Assembly (NCBI GenBank): GCA_017399865.1
Contig: JAFQAT010000003.1
Location: 1-64,000, forward strand
Reading direction: 5' to 3'
DNA: 64,000 nt
Origin: Bacteroidales bacterium
GTDB lineage: Bacteria > Bacteroidota > Bacteroidia > Bacteroidales > UBA932
Translations under genes and position numbers: made by a program
Shown: one piece after another, positions 47,784 through 56,836 of the stretch
Layout of the letters: the number at the start of each line of letters is the position of its first letter
Position numbering within the stretch: position 1 is the first letter of the stretch
The notes under the pieces: model-generated
Database searches by the model: none
Seen by the model: the letters and a program-made list of their open reading frames with translations, nothing else
What the model was told of the DNA's origin: nothing

Positions 47784-48395
47784 TTAATGCGCAAAAATGA
47801 ATCCGAAATAGAGGCGCGGTCCCATCGGACGGTTGATGCCGTCCTTGCGTACCGCAAGAAGCCAGTCCGCCTTCAATGTCAGACGCAAAGCTTCTCCGAC
47901 AGCGTATTCCATGCCGACGAACGGATCTGCTGCAAAGAACGGCTTCTTGTTGTATACGGCCACCGGCTCCGGCAGCCAGTCGTGCTTGTCACCTTCGAAC
48001 ATGTAGAAGGCAGTTTCCATTCCGCCTCCTAAAGAGATTCCGGCATATGGATAGAATTTTCCGCATTTCCAATACCAGTCAGCGAGGAGACCGGTCCAGA
48101 AGACTTTATTGAAGCTTCCGTCGCTTATGTCTTTCTTAAGCCCCATATTCGAGAAATATCCTTCGAATCCTGCCCTGAAATGGTCTGTCAGATGGAGCTT
48201 CGCCACGCCGCCGATGCCGAATGTGGCTCCTGCCGCATCGTAGTTGAACGGATTGTCGCATCCGCTGAGATATCCGGTATGGACCATCATTCCTCCGGAG
48301 AAACCTCTGATCGCTTTTTCTTTGCCGTTTCCGGCGAGGCATGCCGCGCATGCGGCGATAGCCAGAATGGTAGTAGTAATGATTCTCTTTAGCAT
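47784..48395 (-). CDS. Small outer-membrane beta-barrel protein
   Basis: 203 residues with a signal peptide ending near CLAG. The mature part alternates hydrophobic and polar residues in about eight strands and ends in YFGFIFAH, like small 8-strand porin-fold proteins of unknown role. No named family is recognised. A textbook promoter lies directly upstream (48404-48434), giving a leader of only about four bases. The SOD-rubredoxin gene follows 48 bp downstream and may be read from the same promoter. Confidence 0.75.
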   Translation of the reverse strand: MLKRIITTTILAIAACAACLAGNGKEKAIRGFSGGMMVHTGYLSGCDNPFNYDAAGATFGIGGVAKLHLTDHFRAGFEGYFSNMGLKKDISDGSFNKVFWTGLLADWYWKCGKFYPYAGISLGGGMETAFYMFEGDKHDWLPEPVAVYNKKPFFAADPFVGMEYAVGEALRLTLKADWLLAVRKDGINRPMGPRLYFGFIFAH

Positions 48396-48403
48396 AGCGG
48401 TCG

Positions 48404-48434
48404 CAAAGATAAGTAATTTGCCGTTCTATGCAAA
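48404..48434 (-). promoter_or_regulatory. Consensus promoter of the outer-membrane protein gene
   Basis: On the minus strand TTTG (48431-48434), 19 bp, TATCTTTG (48404-48411): both boxes match the Bacteroidota consensus exactly. Confidence 0.8.
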
Positions 48435-48507
48435 TCGTGTGCAGATGTCCGTTTAGTTGACTGATTTTGTCGATTTGTTGAATACTTGTTAAAAATTTAT
48501 CGTAAAA

Positions 48508-48538
48508 TTTGCCATATTGATAAAAATTCTTAACTTTG
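48508..48538 (+). promoter_or_regulatory. Consensus promoter upstream of the FHS transporter leader
   Basis: TTTG (48508-48511), 19 bp, TAACTTTG (48531-48538), both exact. Transcription would begin near 48543. The gene-free stretch 48396-48715 therefore holds two divergent promoters, a leader with two hairpins and a terminator. Confidence 0.8.
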
Positions 48539-48542
48539 CAAT

Positions 48543-48640
48543 CAGACATCAGAAATTTTTTTTCGTGTCTATTTGTTAAGTTCGTTTTATATACGGCAGG
48601 CGTCCTTGGGGAGGGGCGCCTGCTAATTTTTTATTTATTT
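48543..48640 (+). ncRNA. Candidate small RNA or attenuated leader
   Basis: From the promoter at 48508-48538 an RNA of about 90-100 nt would run to an intrinsic terminator. It contains a first stem AGACA/TGTCT (48544-48548 with 48666 excluded; partner 48566-48570) and then the terminator stem. No riboswitch class is recognised. It may be a free small RNA or a conditional leader of the transporter mRNA. Confidence 0.4.
48596..48640 (+). terminator. Intrinsic terminator ahead of the FHS transporter
   Basis: GCAGGCGTCC (48596-48605) pairs with GGGCGCCTGC (48614-48623, one wobble), loop of eight, followed by TAATTTTTTATTTATTT. It lies 75 bp upstream of the transporter ATG and downstream of a strong promoter in the same direction. 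Confidence 0.7.
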
Positions 48641-48715
48641 AGTCTATTTGAGTTTTTTTTCGTAACTTGGACGCGCTTTTGGAAAAATTGATAAAACCAT
48701 AAAATCTAAACAAAA

Positions 48716-49999
48716 ATGAATAACAACAAAACTAACTGGATTGCAGTCTTTACGATGATGTTCCTTTTCGGAATGATCGCATTCGTGACTAACCTTGCCG
48801 CTCCTATCGGAGTCATCTGGAAGCAGGCCCCTGGTATCGAGGGTTCGAACTTCTGGGGAATGATGGGTAACATGATGAACTTCCTTGCATATGCCTTCAT
48901 GGGTATCCCTGCCGGAAAGCTCATTACAAGATTGGGCTATAAGAAGACCACCCTCATCGGTGTGGGCGTAGGCCTTCTCGGAGTTTTCGTACAGTTCCTT
49001 TCAGGAAAGGTCGGAGTGGGCGCCACTCTCGCCGGACTTCCTGCAAACTTCTTCGTATATCTCCTCGGAGCATTCGTATGCGGTTTCTCTGTATGTATCC
49101 TCAACACTGTAGTAAACCCTATGCTTAACCTCCTCGGAGGCGGCGGAAACAAGGGCAACCAGCTCGTTCAGATAGGTGGTACATTCAACTCCCTCCTCGG
49201 AACCCTTACCCCTATGCTCGTAGGTGCGCTTATCGGATCGGTTACAAAGGACACAGTCATTACAGACGTGAACCTTGTCCTCTACATGGCGATGGGCGTG
49301 TTCGCTGTTACATTCGTGATCCTTACATTCGTGCCTTTCGTAGAGCCTGAGCAGGAGAAGAACGATATCTCTGTGAAGTCTCTCTTCGAGTACCGCCACC
49401 TCGTATGCGGCGTGATCGCAATCTTCCTTTATGTAGGAGTAGAGGTAGGTATCCCAGGTACAATGAACTTCTATCTTACCGATACCCTCGGAACTGCAAA
49501 TGCAGCGACTACAGCAGGTTTCGTGGCAGGTACATACTGGCTCCTCATGCTTATAGGACGTTTCGTTTCAAGCCTCATCAGCGGAAAGGTTTCGAGCCGC
49601 ACTCAGCTTGCAGTTACCAGCGGAACAGCAATCGCTCTCGTGGTTGTAGCCATGTTCACTACAAAAGTACAGGCATCTATGCCGGTATTTACAGGAAGCG
49701 GCTTCGGAATGGCACAGGTTCCTCTTACTGCACTTCTCCTTGTTCTCTGCGGTCTCTGCACATCAGTGATGTGGGGAGCGATCTTCAACCTCTCTGTTGA
49801 AGGTCTCGGCAAGAAGTCGGCAGCGGCTTCAGGCCTCTTCATGACAATGGTGATCGGTGGCGGTATCCTTCCACTCGTACAGAACGCGATTGCAGACGCA
49901 ACAACTTACATGATCAGCTACTGGGTTCCTGTTGCAGCCCTTGCATACATCTGCTGGTTCGCCCTCGTGGGATCGAAGGTTAAGAAGACTAATAACTAA
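48716..49999 (+). CDS. FHS-family sugar MFS transporter (glucose/galactose or fucose type)
   Basis: 427 residues with about 12 membrane segments in the inner membrane. The pattern LAAPIGVIWKQAPGIEGS, GIPAGKLITRLGYKKT and NTVVNPMLNLLGGGGNKGNQ is typical of the fucose:H+ symporter family that includes GluP/FucP. Because a ROK glucokinase follows after 17 bp, glucose (from starch) is the likeliest substrate. Expression may depend on the upstream terminator at 48596-48640. Confidence 0.85.
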   Translation: MNNNKTNWIAVFTMMFLFGMIAFVTNLAAPIGVIWKQAPGIEGSNFWGMMGNMMNFLAYAFMGIPAGKLITRLGYKKTTLIGVGVGLLGVFVQFLSGKVGVGATLAGLPANFFVYLLGAFVCGFSVCILNTVVNPMLNLLGGGGNKGNQLVQIGGTFNSLLGTLTPMLVGALIGSVTKDTVITDVNLVLYMAMGVFAVTFVILTFVPFVEPEQEKNDISVKSLFEYRHLVCGVIAIFLYVGVEVGIPGTMNFYLTDTLGTANAATTAGFVAGTYWLLMLIGRFVSSLISGKVSSRTQLAVTSGTAIALVVVAMFTTKVQASMPVFTGSGFGMAQVPLTALLLVLCGLCTSVMWGAIFNLSVEGLGKKSAAASGLFMTMVIGGGILPLVQNAIADATTYMISYWVPVAALAYICWFALVGSKVKKTNN

Positions 50000-50016
50000 A
50001 TAATCATAATAACACA

Positions 50017-50973
50017 ATGGATTCAACATTTGTAGTCGGTATTGACGTCGGAGGACAGACCTCCAAGATAGGTGTGGTTGACGCAAGAGGAACAGTTCTT
50101 GCCCAGACTGTCATCAGAACAGACACATATGATAAGGTAGAACCTTTCGTCGCAGAACTTGCAGAGGCTGTAAACAAGCTCATAAAGGAGTCTGGCACAG
50201 AAGGAAAGGTAAGAGGTATCGGTGTAGGCGCTCCTAATGGAAACTATTATACAGGTACGATCGAAAATGCTCCGAACCTTAAGTGGGCTCATGAAAGAGT
50301 GGAGTTCTCAAAGCTTCTTTCAAAGGCTATGGGCGGCCTTCCTGTAGCTCTTACAAATGACGCCAATGCTGCCGCTGTAGGTGAAATGACTTACGGAGCC
50401 GCAAGAGGAATGAAGAACTTCATCATGATCACCCTCGGTACAGGAGTCGGTTCAGGTATCGTGATCAACGGAGAGGTCGTATACGGTCATGACGGATTTG
50501 CAGGCGAGCTCGGACACGTTGCAGCAGTGCGCAACAACGGCCGTACCTGCGGATGCGGCAAGACAGGATGTCTCGAGACATATGCTTCAGCAACAGGTGT
50601 GGCACGTACCGCACGCGAGTGGCTTGAGCTTTCAGACGAGCCTTCTGTCCTCAGAAGCCTTGACACCATCGCTTCAAAGGACGTTTACGAAGCAGCCAAG
50701 GAAGGCGACAAGCTTGCCCTCAAGATATTCGAGTTCACAGGAAAGATCCTCGGACGCTCTTTTGCAGACTTCATCGCTTTCAGCTCACCTGAGGCAATCG
50801 TTCTCTTCGGAGGTCTTGCACGCGCGAAGGAATTCCTCACAGAACATATCGAGAATGCGATGAATGAAAATGTTCTTCCTTTGTGGAGAGGAAAGGTAAA
50901 GATCGTCTACTCTCAGCTTAAGGAGTCTGATGCAGCCATCCTTGGCGCTTCAGCCCTCGCTTGGGAACTCTAG
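50017..50973 (+). CDS. ROK-family glucokinase
   Basis: 318 residues. The N-terminal ATP-binding GIDVGGQTSKIGVVD, the sugar-binding LTNDANAAAVGE and ELGH, and the ROK zinc motif CGCGKTGCLETY are all present. No DNA-binding domain is attached, so it is a kinase, not a repressor. It phosphorylates glucose (or a related hexose) in the cytoplasm and pairs with the FHS transporter just upstream. A strong stem at 50993-51031 ends transcription. Confidence 0.9.
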   Translation: MDSTFVVGIDVGGQTSKIGVVDARGTVLAQTVIRTDTYDKVEPFVAELAEAVNKLIKESGTEGKVRGIGVGAPNGNYYTGTIENAPNLKWAHERVEFSKLLSKAMGGLPVALTNDANAAAVGEMTYGAARGMKNFIMITLGTGVGSGIVINGEVVYGHDGFAGELGHVAAVRNNGRTCGCGKTGCLETYASATGVARTAREWLELSDEPSVLRSLDTIASKDVYEAAKEGDKLALKIFEFTGKILGRSFADFIAFSSPEAIVLFGGLARAKEFLTEHIENAMNENVLPLWRGKVKIVYSQLKESDAAILGASALAWEL

Positions 50974-50982
50974 AAATAACTT

Positions 50983-51672
50983 TCAGAATCTCATCAGCCT
51001 CATTTCGGGTCCAACTCGGAATGAGGCTGATCTTATATATATGAGCCACTGTCCCAGATAGTACGGAATCATGATCAGAAGTCCGGCGTTTTCTATCGGG
51101 GATGTGAACATGTTCCAGGCCAGGATGAAGTCCGAAAACACGAACAGAAGTGCTCCCAATGCATATAATGAACTTCTCTGGAGGAGGGCAAGGATGAGCA
51201 TGGTGCAGATCAGGACGGTGTAGATGCCTGCTCCCGTGCGGATGATTCCTGCAGGGGCTTTCACGACGATTTCCGAGAATGCGAAGCCGGCTATCGTCGC
51301 GCTCATCAGAAATACGATGATGGCGAATCCCTTGGCCTTTTCGGTCAGTTTCCTGTCGCGTTCAACCTTCTCTCCATATCTCTTGATGAAGAACAGTATC
51401 AGGAAGATATGTGCGATGGCGAAGGATCCCATCTGGAGCATGAAGCTTCCCGCCGATCCGGCCAGGTCTCCGAGGGCGGAGAAAAGAAGCGCAGCGCTTA
51501 TCTGCCAGGGGCAGAGCCAGAGCGAAGTCAGAGCAATCGATGCAAGAGGGAATGCGATCTTTCCCGGAATGCTGACAGGAATGAAGTATAATATGGCCAG
51601 CCCCATAAATACGGCCGACGAGATGATGGCAGCGGTTTTCACCGAGCTGTCGGAGGTGCGGAATATTGCCAT
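50983..51672 (-). CDS. YhhN family membrane protein (lysoplasmalogenase-like)
   Basis: 229 residues from the ATG at 51672 (MAIFRTSDSSVKTAAIISSA); the frame is open to 51765, but that stretch holds a putative -7 box (TATATTAG, 51690-51697) for this start and overlaps the divergent SusC3 promoter. About eight membrane segments include FSALGDLAGSAG, GALLFVFSDFILAW and PYYLGQWLIY, typical of YhhN/TMEM86 proteins, some of which cleave vinyl-ether lysolipids. Function here is inferred from family. Its last codons form one arm pair of the convergent terminator. Confidence 0.8.
   Translation of the reverse strand: MAIFRTSDSSVKTAAIISSAVFMGLAILYFIPVSIPGKIAFPLASIALTSLWLCPWQISAALLFSALGDLAGSAGSFMLQMGSFAIAHIFLILFFIKRYGEKVERDRKLTEKAKGFAIIVFLMSATIAGFAFSEIVVKAPAGIIRTGAGIYTVLICTMLILALLQRSSLYALGALLFVFSDFILAWNMFTSPIENAGLLIMIPYYLGQWLIYIRSASFRVGPEMRLMRF
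50993..51031 (+). terminator. Bidirectional terminator inside the 3' end of the YhhN gene
   Basis: Arms 50993-51007 and 51017-51031 pair over 15 bases with one G-U wobble. The stem begins 20 bp after the glucokinase stop and lies within the last codons of the convergent YhhN gene, so coding sequence doubles as a terminator for the opposite strand. No strong U-run. Confidence 0.6.
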
Positions 51673-51738
51673 AGCAGTCGATTTTGTCGCTAATATAGTG
51701 ATTTTCGTAGAATTACCCTTGCTGTTCGGATATAAAAA

Positions 51739-51770
51739 TTTGGATATGATGCAATAAATCCGCATCTTTG
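51739..51770 (+). promoter_or_regulatory. Promoter of the third SusC/SusD operon
   Basis: TTTG (51739-51742), 20 bp, CATCTTTG (51763-51770), one mismatch from the -7 consensus. The leader to 51863 would be about 88 nt. Confidence 0.55.
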
Positions 51771-51862
51771 CATGTTGGCGTGGACTGCCTTTTCCGGTGT
51801 GTCCTGCAGTAGAAAAAAAAGAATGTTCGATATTTATGTTTAATAACTAAAAGTCTAACCAG

Positions 51863-54800
51863 ATGCAAAAAATCAAACTGTTTTTTCTGGCTATGGCAAT
51901 GCTTGTGTCGTCTCTGGCCTTCGGTCAGAATCTGACGGTCAAAGGTGTTGTCAAAGATGCTTCCACAGGTGAAGGAGTGCCTTTCGCGTCCCTTCAGGTA
52001 AAGGGAACGATGACAGGAGCAAGTACGGACCTGGATGGATACTATTCCATCGATGTTCCGTCTGACGGAGTCCTCATCTTCTCTTCAATCGGATATGTCA
52101 CCGTGGAAGTGCCTGTTGCGGGCAAGACCCAGCACGATGTTATGCTGGCTCCCGACACTGAAGCTATCGAGGAGACCATCGTCGTAGCCTTCGGTACCGC
52201 GACAAAGGAATCCTTTACAGGATCAGCTACAGTAGTCAAGTCGGATGATATCGCCAAGGTGCAGGCGTCGGATGCTACCAGAGCCCTTGAAGGCGTGGTT
52301 GCCGGTGTACAGATGACCACGGCTTCCGGCTCGCTCGGAAGCTCGCCGTCGATCATGATCCGTGGAGCGAGCTCGATCAATGCAGGTACAGCACCTCTCT
52401 ATGTCGTGGACGGAATTCCTTTCGAGGGCGACATGAACAACATCAACCCTTCCGACATCGAGTCGATGACAGTCCTCAAGGATGCGGCTTCAAATGCGCT
52501 CTACGGTGCGCGCGGTGCGAACGGTGTCATCATGATCACCACCAAGAAGGCGAAGCATGGCGACGCAGTGGTGAATGTGGATGCGAAGTTCGGTCTCAAC
52601 ACAAAGGCCCTCAAGAACTACGACTACATCACCGATCCGGGACAGTACTATGAGGTCTATTATGCCGGTCTCAAGAACTTCTACATGAACAAGCAGGGCA
52701 TGTCAGAATATGCTGCACATATCCAGGCCAACCAGATCATCGGCGGCGACCCTGACGAAGGAGGTCTCGGATATATGGTCTACACCATCCCGGAAGGACA
52801 GGCATTCATCGGTGCCAACGGAAAGCTCAACCCATACGCAACTCTCGGCCGCGTAGTGGACTACAACGGCGAGTCATACTGGCTCACCCCAGACAACTGG
52901 CTTGAAGAGACATACCGCCAGTCGCTCAGGCAGGAGTACAATGTCAGCGTTTCGGGTACCTCGGGCAACGCTTCAGTCCTCGCTTCATTCGGTTACCTGA
53001 ACAACAAGGGTATCGTGGACGGTTCAGACATGTACCGCTACACAGTCCGTCTTCGCGCTGACTATCAGGCAAAGGACTATCTCAAGGTGGGCGGAAACTT
53101 CTCATACGCGAACTTCAACTACAACAACGGCAACACCGGAGAAGGCTCAAGCTCGTCTACAGGAAACGTCTTTGCGATTGCAAATGACATAGCTCCTATC
53201 TATCCTCTCTACATCAGGGATGCGATGGGACGCGTCATGACCGACAGATACGGCTACAACATGTATGACTACGGTAACGGCATGAACGCCGGTGCGACCC
53301 GTCCGTACATGATGAACTCGAACGCCCTCCAGGCTTCTACCCTCGACAAGAACAACTCCGAAGGAAACGCATTCAACGGAAACGGATATGCCGAGGTCAA
53401 GTTCCTCAAGGACTTCACATTCACATTCAACGCCGGTCTCGGACTTCAGGAGTACCGCGCTTCGAACGTGATGAACATGTACTACGGACAGTATGCGACC
53501 ATGGGCGGTCTCATCGCCAAGTCGCACAGCAGGTCCATTACCCTCAACCTCCAGCAGCTCCTAAACTGGAACAGGACCTTCGCAGGTATCCACCATGTGA
53601 GCGTCCTCCTCGGACATGAGAACTATGTGGCCGATTCATACTCGCTTTCAGCATCAAAGAGCCAGATGTTCTCGATGGAGAACGATGAGCTCAACGGAGC
53701 TGTGGTAGACGGAAAGACAGCGGGATCTTCAAGAAGCAGATACAACAACGAGGGATACTTCGCACGTGCACAGTACGACTATCTGAACAGGATATTCGTC
53801 AGCGCATCATACCGTCGCGACGCATCTTCACGTTTCCATCCTGACCATCGCTGGGGTAACTTCTGGTCTCTCGGCGGAGGTTGGATCCTCAATGAGGAAA
53901 GCTGGTTCCCAAGGGCTCCGTGGATCGACATGCTCAAGCTCAAGGCTTCCATCGGTTCGCAGGGTAACGACAACATCGGAAACTACCTCTACACAGACAC
54001 ATACTATCTGTCGAACAACAACGGAACTCCAGCTCTTGCCTTCGGACGCAAGGGTAACAAGACCATCACATGGGAGACCAACACCAACTTCAACGCCGGT
54101 GTTGACTTCGAGTTCCTCAGGGCACGCGTGACAGGTAGCGTAGAGTACTTCTACAGGAACACCACCGATATGCTCTATTATTTCCCTGTTCCGGCATCTC
54201 TCGGATACGGCGGATACTACGACAATATCGGTGACATGAGGAATGCAGGTGTCGAGCTTTCTGCTAACGTGAACATCATCCGCAGGGAAGGCTTCAACTG
54301 GAGCGCATACCTGAACTTCACCCACTACAAGAACAAGGTGACGATGATTCCTGAAGAGAACAAGAGCGTTACAGTAGAGGGCTACAGGGGATTTGCGAGC
54401 AGCACGACATTCGTCGGTGAAGGACTCCCTCTCAATACATTCTACATGTACAAGTACGCAGGCGTGGATCCTGAAAACGGAGACGCCCTCTGGTACAGGG
54501 ACGTGAAGGACGAGAGCGGAAAGGTGATCGGACGCGAGAAGACCGCAACATACTCGCAGGCTACCCAGTATCTCTGCGGAGATCCTACACCGGATCTTTA
54601 CGGAGGTTTCGGTACTTCGATCGACTATCGCGGCCTTGACTTCTCGGTGGCTTTCACATACTCAATCGGCGGTCTTGCTTATGACTCCGGATATGCAAGC
54701 TACATGGCTTCCCCTACAAATACAGGCGGCGGAAAGAACTTCCACAAGGATATCCTGAATTCATGGACGCCGGAGAACAGGAATACGGACGTTCCTAGAT

Positions 54801-55081
54801 TCCAGTATAATGACCAGTATACCGCAGCATCTTCAGACAGGTTCCTTGTTGACGCAAGCTACCTCAACATCCAGAATGCGCAGATAGGATATACCTTCCC
54901 TGAAAGAATGACAAGGAACATGTATCTGAGCAGGCTCAGGGTATATGTCGCATGCGACAACATCTGGTACTGGTCTAAGCGTCAGGGTCTCGACCCTCGC
55001 CAGAGCTTCACAGGTGCTACAAGCAACGCGATGAACTCTCCTGTAAGGACGATTTCAGGCGGTTTCAACATCACTTTCTAA
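51863..55081 (+). CDS. SusC/RagA-like TonB-dependent transporter 3
   Basis: 1072 residues. Signal peptide ending LAFGQ, carboxypeptidase-regulatory-like domain (VKGVVKDASTGEGVPFASLQ), TonB-box region EETIVVAFGTATKESFTGSA, plug with IMIRGASSINAGTAPLYVVDG, and a barrel ending GGFNITF. It differs clearly from SusC1 and SusC2 (AFGTA instead of IGYGT, different plug loops), so it belongs to another substrate group. With an S8 protease as the only enzyme downstream, peptide uptake like that of RagAB is a reasonable guess. Confidence 0.92.
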   Translation: MQKIKLFFLAMAMLVSSLAFGQNLTVKGVVKDASTGEGVPFASLQVKGTMTGASTDLDGYYSIDVPSDGVLIFSSIGYVTVEVPVAGKTQHDVMLAPDTEAIEETIVVAFGTATKESFTGSATVVKSDDIAKVQASDATRALEGVVAGVQMTTASGSLGSSPSIMIRGASSINAGTAPLYVVDGIPFEGDMNNINPSDIESMTVLKDAASNALYGARGANGVIMITTKKAKHGDAVVNVDAKFGLNTKALKNYDYITDPGQYYEVYYAGLKNFYMNKQGMSEYAAHIQANQIIGGDPDEGGLGYMVYTIPEGQAFIGANGKLNPYATLGRVVDYNGESYWLTPDNWLEETYRQSLRQEYNVSVSGTSGNASVLASFGYLNNKGIVDGSDMYRYTVRLRADYQAKDYLKVGGNFSYANFNYNNGNTGEGSSSSTGNVFAIANDIAPIYPLYIRDAMGRVMTDRYGYNMYDYGNGMNAGATRPYMMNSNALQASTLDKNNSEGNAFNGNGYAEVKFLKDFTFTFNAGLGLQEYRASNVMNMYYGQYATMGGLIAKSHSRSITLNLQQLLNWNRTFAGIHHVSVLLGHENYVADSYSLSASKSQMFSMENDELNGAVVDGKTAGSSRSRYNNEGYFARAQYDYLNRIFVSASYRRDASSRFHPDHRWGNFWSLGGGWILNEESWFPRAPWIDMLKLKASIGSQGNDNIGNYLYTDTYYLSNNNGTPALAFGRKGNKTITWETNTNFNAGVDFEFLRARVTGSVEYFYRNTTDMLYYFPVPASLGYGGYYDNIGDMRNAGVELSANVNIIRREGFNWSAYLNFTHYKNKVTMIPEENKSVTVEGYRGFASSTTFVGEGLPLNTFYMYKYAGVDPENGDALWYRDVKDESGKVIGREKTATYSQATQYLCGDPTPDLYGGFGTSIDYRGLDFSVAFTYSIGGLAYDSGYASYMASPTNTGGGKNFHKDILNSWTPENRNTDVPRFQYNDQYTAASSDRFLVDASYLNIQNAQIGYTFPERMTRNMYLSRLRVYVACDNIWYWSKRQGLDPRQSFTGATSNAMNSPVRTISGGFNITF

Positions 55082-55094
55082 AGGAATACGTAAC

Positions 55095-56825
55095 ATGAAG
55101 AATATACTTATCAAATCAATTGCAATACTTTCTGCAGCTTTCATTGCCGCAGGATGTATCGAAGAGACCTTCCCTACAGGAAGCACAGTCACTTCAGAGC
55201 AGCTTGAGTCATCTCCTAATGCGCTCCAGTATCTGGTGAACGGTATTCCTTCTGCAATGATGGCTTCGGGTACTGCAGGCTATGCATCTGCATACGGATA
55301 CCATGCCGACTTCGGTCTTCCGGGAATCCACCTCATGACCGAGTCCATGCTTGAAGACTTCACCATCAGCGGAGAGCTCGGATACTTCTGGTTCGGTGCC
55401 TTCTTCCAGAACACAGCGATGGGTGCGGATTACATCTACCCTGCATATTTCTGGGACTGCTACTACGGCTGGATCAAGCTTGCCAACGACATAATCGCAA
55501 GAGCCGGCGAGGTTACTGACGAAACAGACCAGACCGTGATCAACGCACTCGGCCAGGCATACGCCTACAGAGCGATGTGCTACCTCGACCTCGCCCGTCT
55601 CTATGAGCCTAAGGATAACAAATATGCTCCTGTAGGCGAAGAGATAAAGGGCCTTACAGTTCCTATCGTAACAGAGGACACTACAGAAGAGATCGCAAAG
55701 TACAATCCAAGGGCTGACCGCGAGCAGATGTACGACTTCATCTTCTCTGACCTTCAGATGGCGGAAAAGTATCTCAGCGCAACAGACAATTCATACACGA
55801 ACCCTACGCTGGGCGCAGTGTACGGAATGTATGCAAGAGCTTATGTAGAGCTCGGCGCAGCTGATGACAAGATCGACAGGAACGCTTATGAGAAGGCGTA
55901 CGAGTATGCAGACCTTGCCATCAAGACCAGCGGAAAGACCCCTCTGACATGGCAGCAGTGGATGGACCCTCAGACAGGATTCAACAGCGGAAACTCGAAC
56001 AACTCATGGATATGGGGACTTACCCTTTCTGTCGAGAACGCTTCGAACATCATCACAAATGTCGCCCACCTCGCTCCTGAGGCAGTGTGGGGATATTCGA
56101 TCCTCTCCCTTCCAAGCGTGAACAAGGCTCTGTATGACAGAATCAGCTATGACGACTTCAGAAGAATGTCATGGCTCGACCCTGAATACACATGGCATCC
56201 TGGACATGAGAACTACAATCCTTCAAACGGCTATCAGTTTGCCGGAATGGATGACCCGCTTGCGGGATTCGAGCAGTGGAACATATATACCGCATATGAT
56301 TACTTCCTGTCTCAGGGAGCCGCTCCATATGTGAACCTCAAGTTCCGTCCGGCTGGCGGACAGTGCGTGGAGTATACTGAAGGAAACGTTGCAGACCACG
56401 TCCTGATGCGTGTCGAGGAAATGTACTTCATCCGGATCGAGGCTGCGCTCCGCAAGAAGACAGCGAGCGGACTTGACGCTGCGAAGAAGCTCCTCAACGA
56501 GTTCATGCAGACCTATCGCTACAGCAGCTACGACTGCAGCAGCATCACATCGGAGACAGCCTTCATTCAGGAGATGATGCTCCAGAAGAGGATCGAGTTC
56601 TGGGGAGAGGGTATCCTTTTCTTCGACTACAAGCGTCTCGACCAGAATATCACCCGCGGCTACCGTGGAACAAACTTCCCTGCAGTGGCAAGGTTCAATA
56701 CCGAAGGCCGTTCACCTCAATGGAATGTAGTGATCACAAGGTCGGAGTATCAGTCAAACACTGCACTGAATCAGGAACTCAACAACCCTGATCCTACCGA
56801 ACTTCTTGTTCCATGGTCAGAATAA
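55095..56825 (+). CDS. SusD/RagB-like lipoprotein 3
   Basis: 576 residues. The lipid cysteine in AAGCIEETFP is followed by acidic residues, fitting surface export. The SusD fold is recognisable from ALGQAYAYRAMCYLDLARLYE, the helical ARAYVELG region and the C-terminal MMLQKRIEFWGEGILFFDYKRL. It would form the lid of SusC3. The gap to SusC3 is 13 bp and to the next lipoprotein gene 11 bp, so one operon. Confidence 0.92.
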   Translation: MKNILIKSIAILSAAFIAAGCIEETFPTGSTVTSEQLESSPNALQYLVNGIPSAMMASGTAGYASAYGYHADFGLPGIHLMTESMLEDFTISGELGYFWFGAFFQNTAMGADYIYPAYFWDCYYGWIKLANDIIARAGEVTDETDQTVINALGQAYAYRAMCYLDLARLYEPKDNKYAPVGEEIKGLTVPIVTEDTTEEIAKYNPRADREQMYDFIFSDLQMAEKYLSATDNSYTNPTLGAVYGMYARAYVELGAADDKIDRNAYEKAYEYADLAIKTSGKTPLTWQQWMDPQTGFNSGNSNNSWIWGLTLSVENASNIITNVAHLAPEAVWGYSILSLPSVNKALYDRISYDDFRRMSWLDPEYTWHPGHENYNPSNGYQFAGMDDPLAGFEQWNIYTAYDYFLSQGAAPYVNLKFRPAGGQCVEYTEGNVADHVLMRVEEMYFIRIEAALRKKTASGLDAAKKLLNEFMQTYRYSSYDCSSITSETAFIQEMMLQKRIEFWGEGILFFDYKRLDQNITRGYRGTNFPAVARFNTEGRSPQWNVVITRSEYQSNTALNQELNNPDPTELLVPWSE

Positions 56826-56836
56826 TCTAAAAGGAT

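Noticed and set aside
48543..48715. Known riboswitch in the leader of the FHS transporter
   Set aside because: No conserved riboswitch core was recognised; only a stem, a terminator and AT-rich sequence are visible.
51673..51765. Longer start for the YhhN gene
   Set aside because: It overlaps the divergent SusC3 promoter and contains a possible -7 box for the shorter start.
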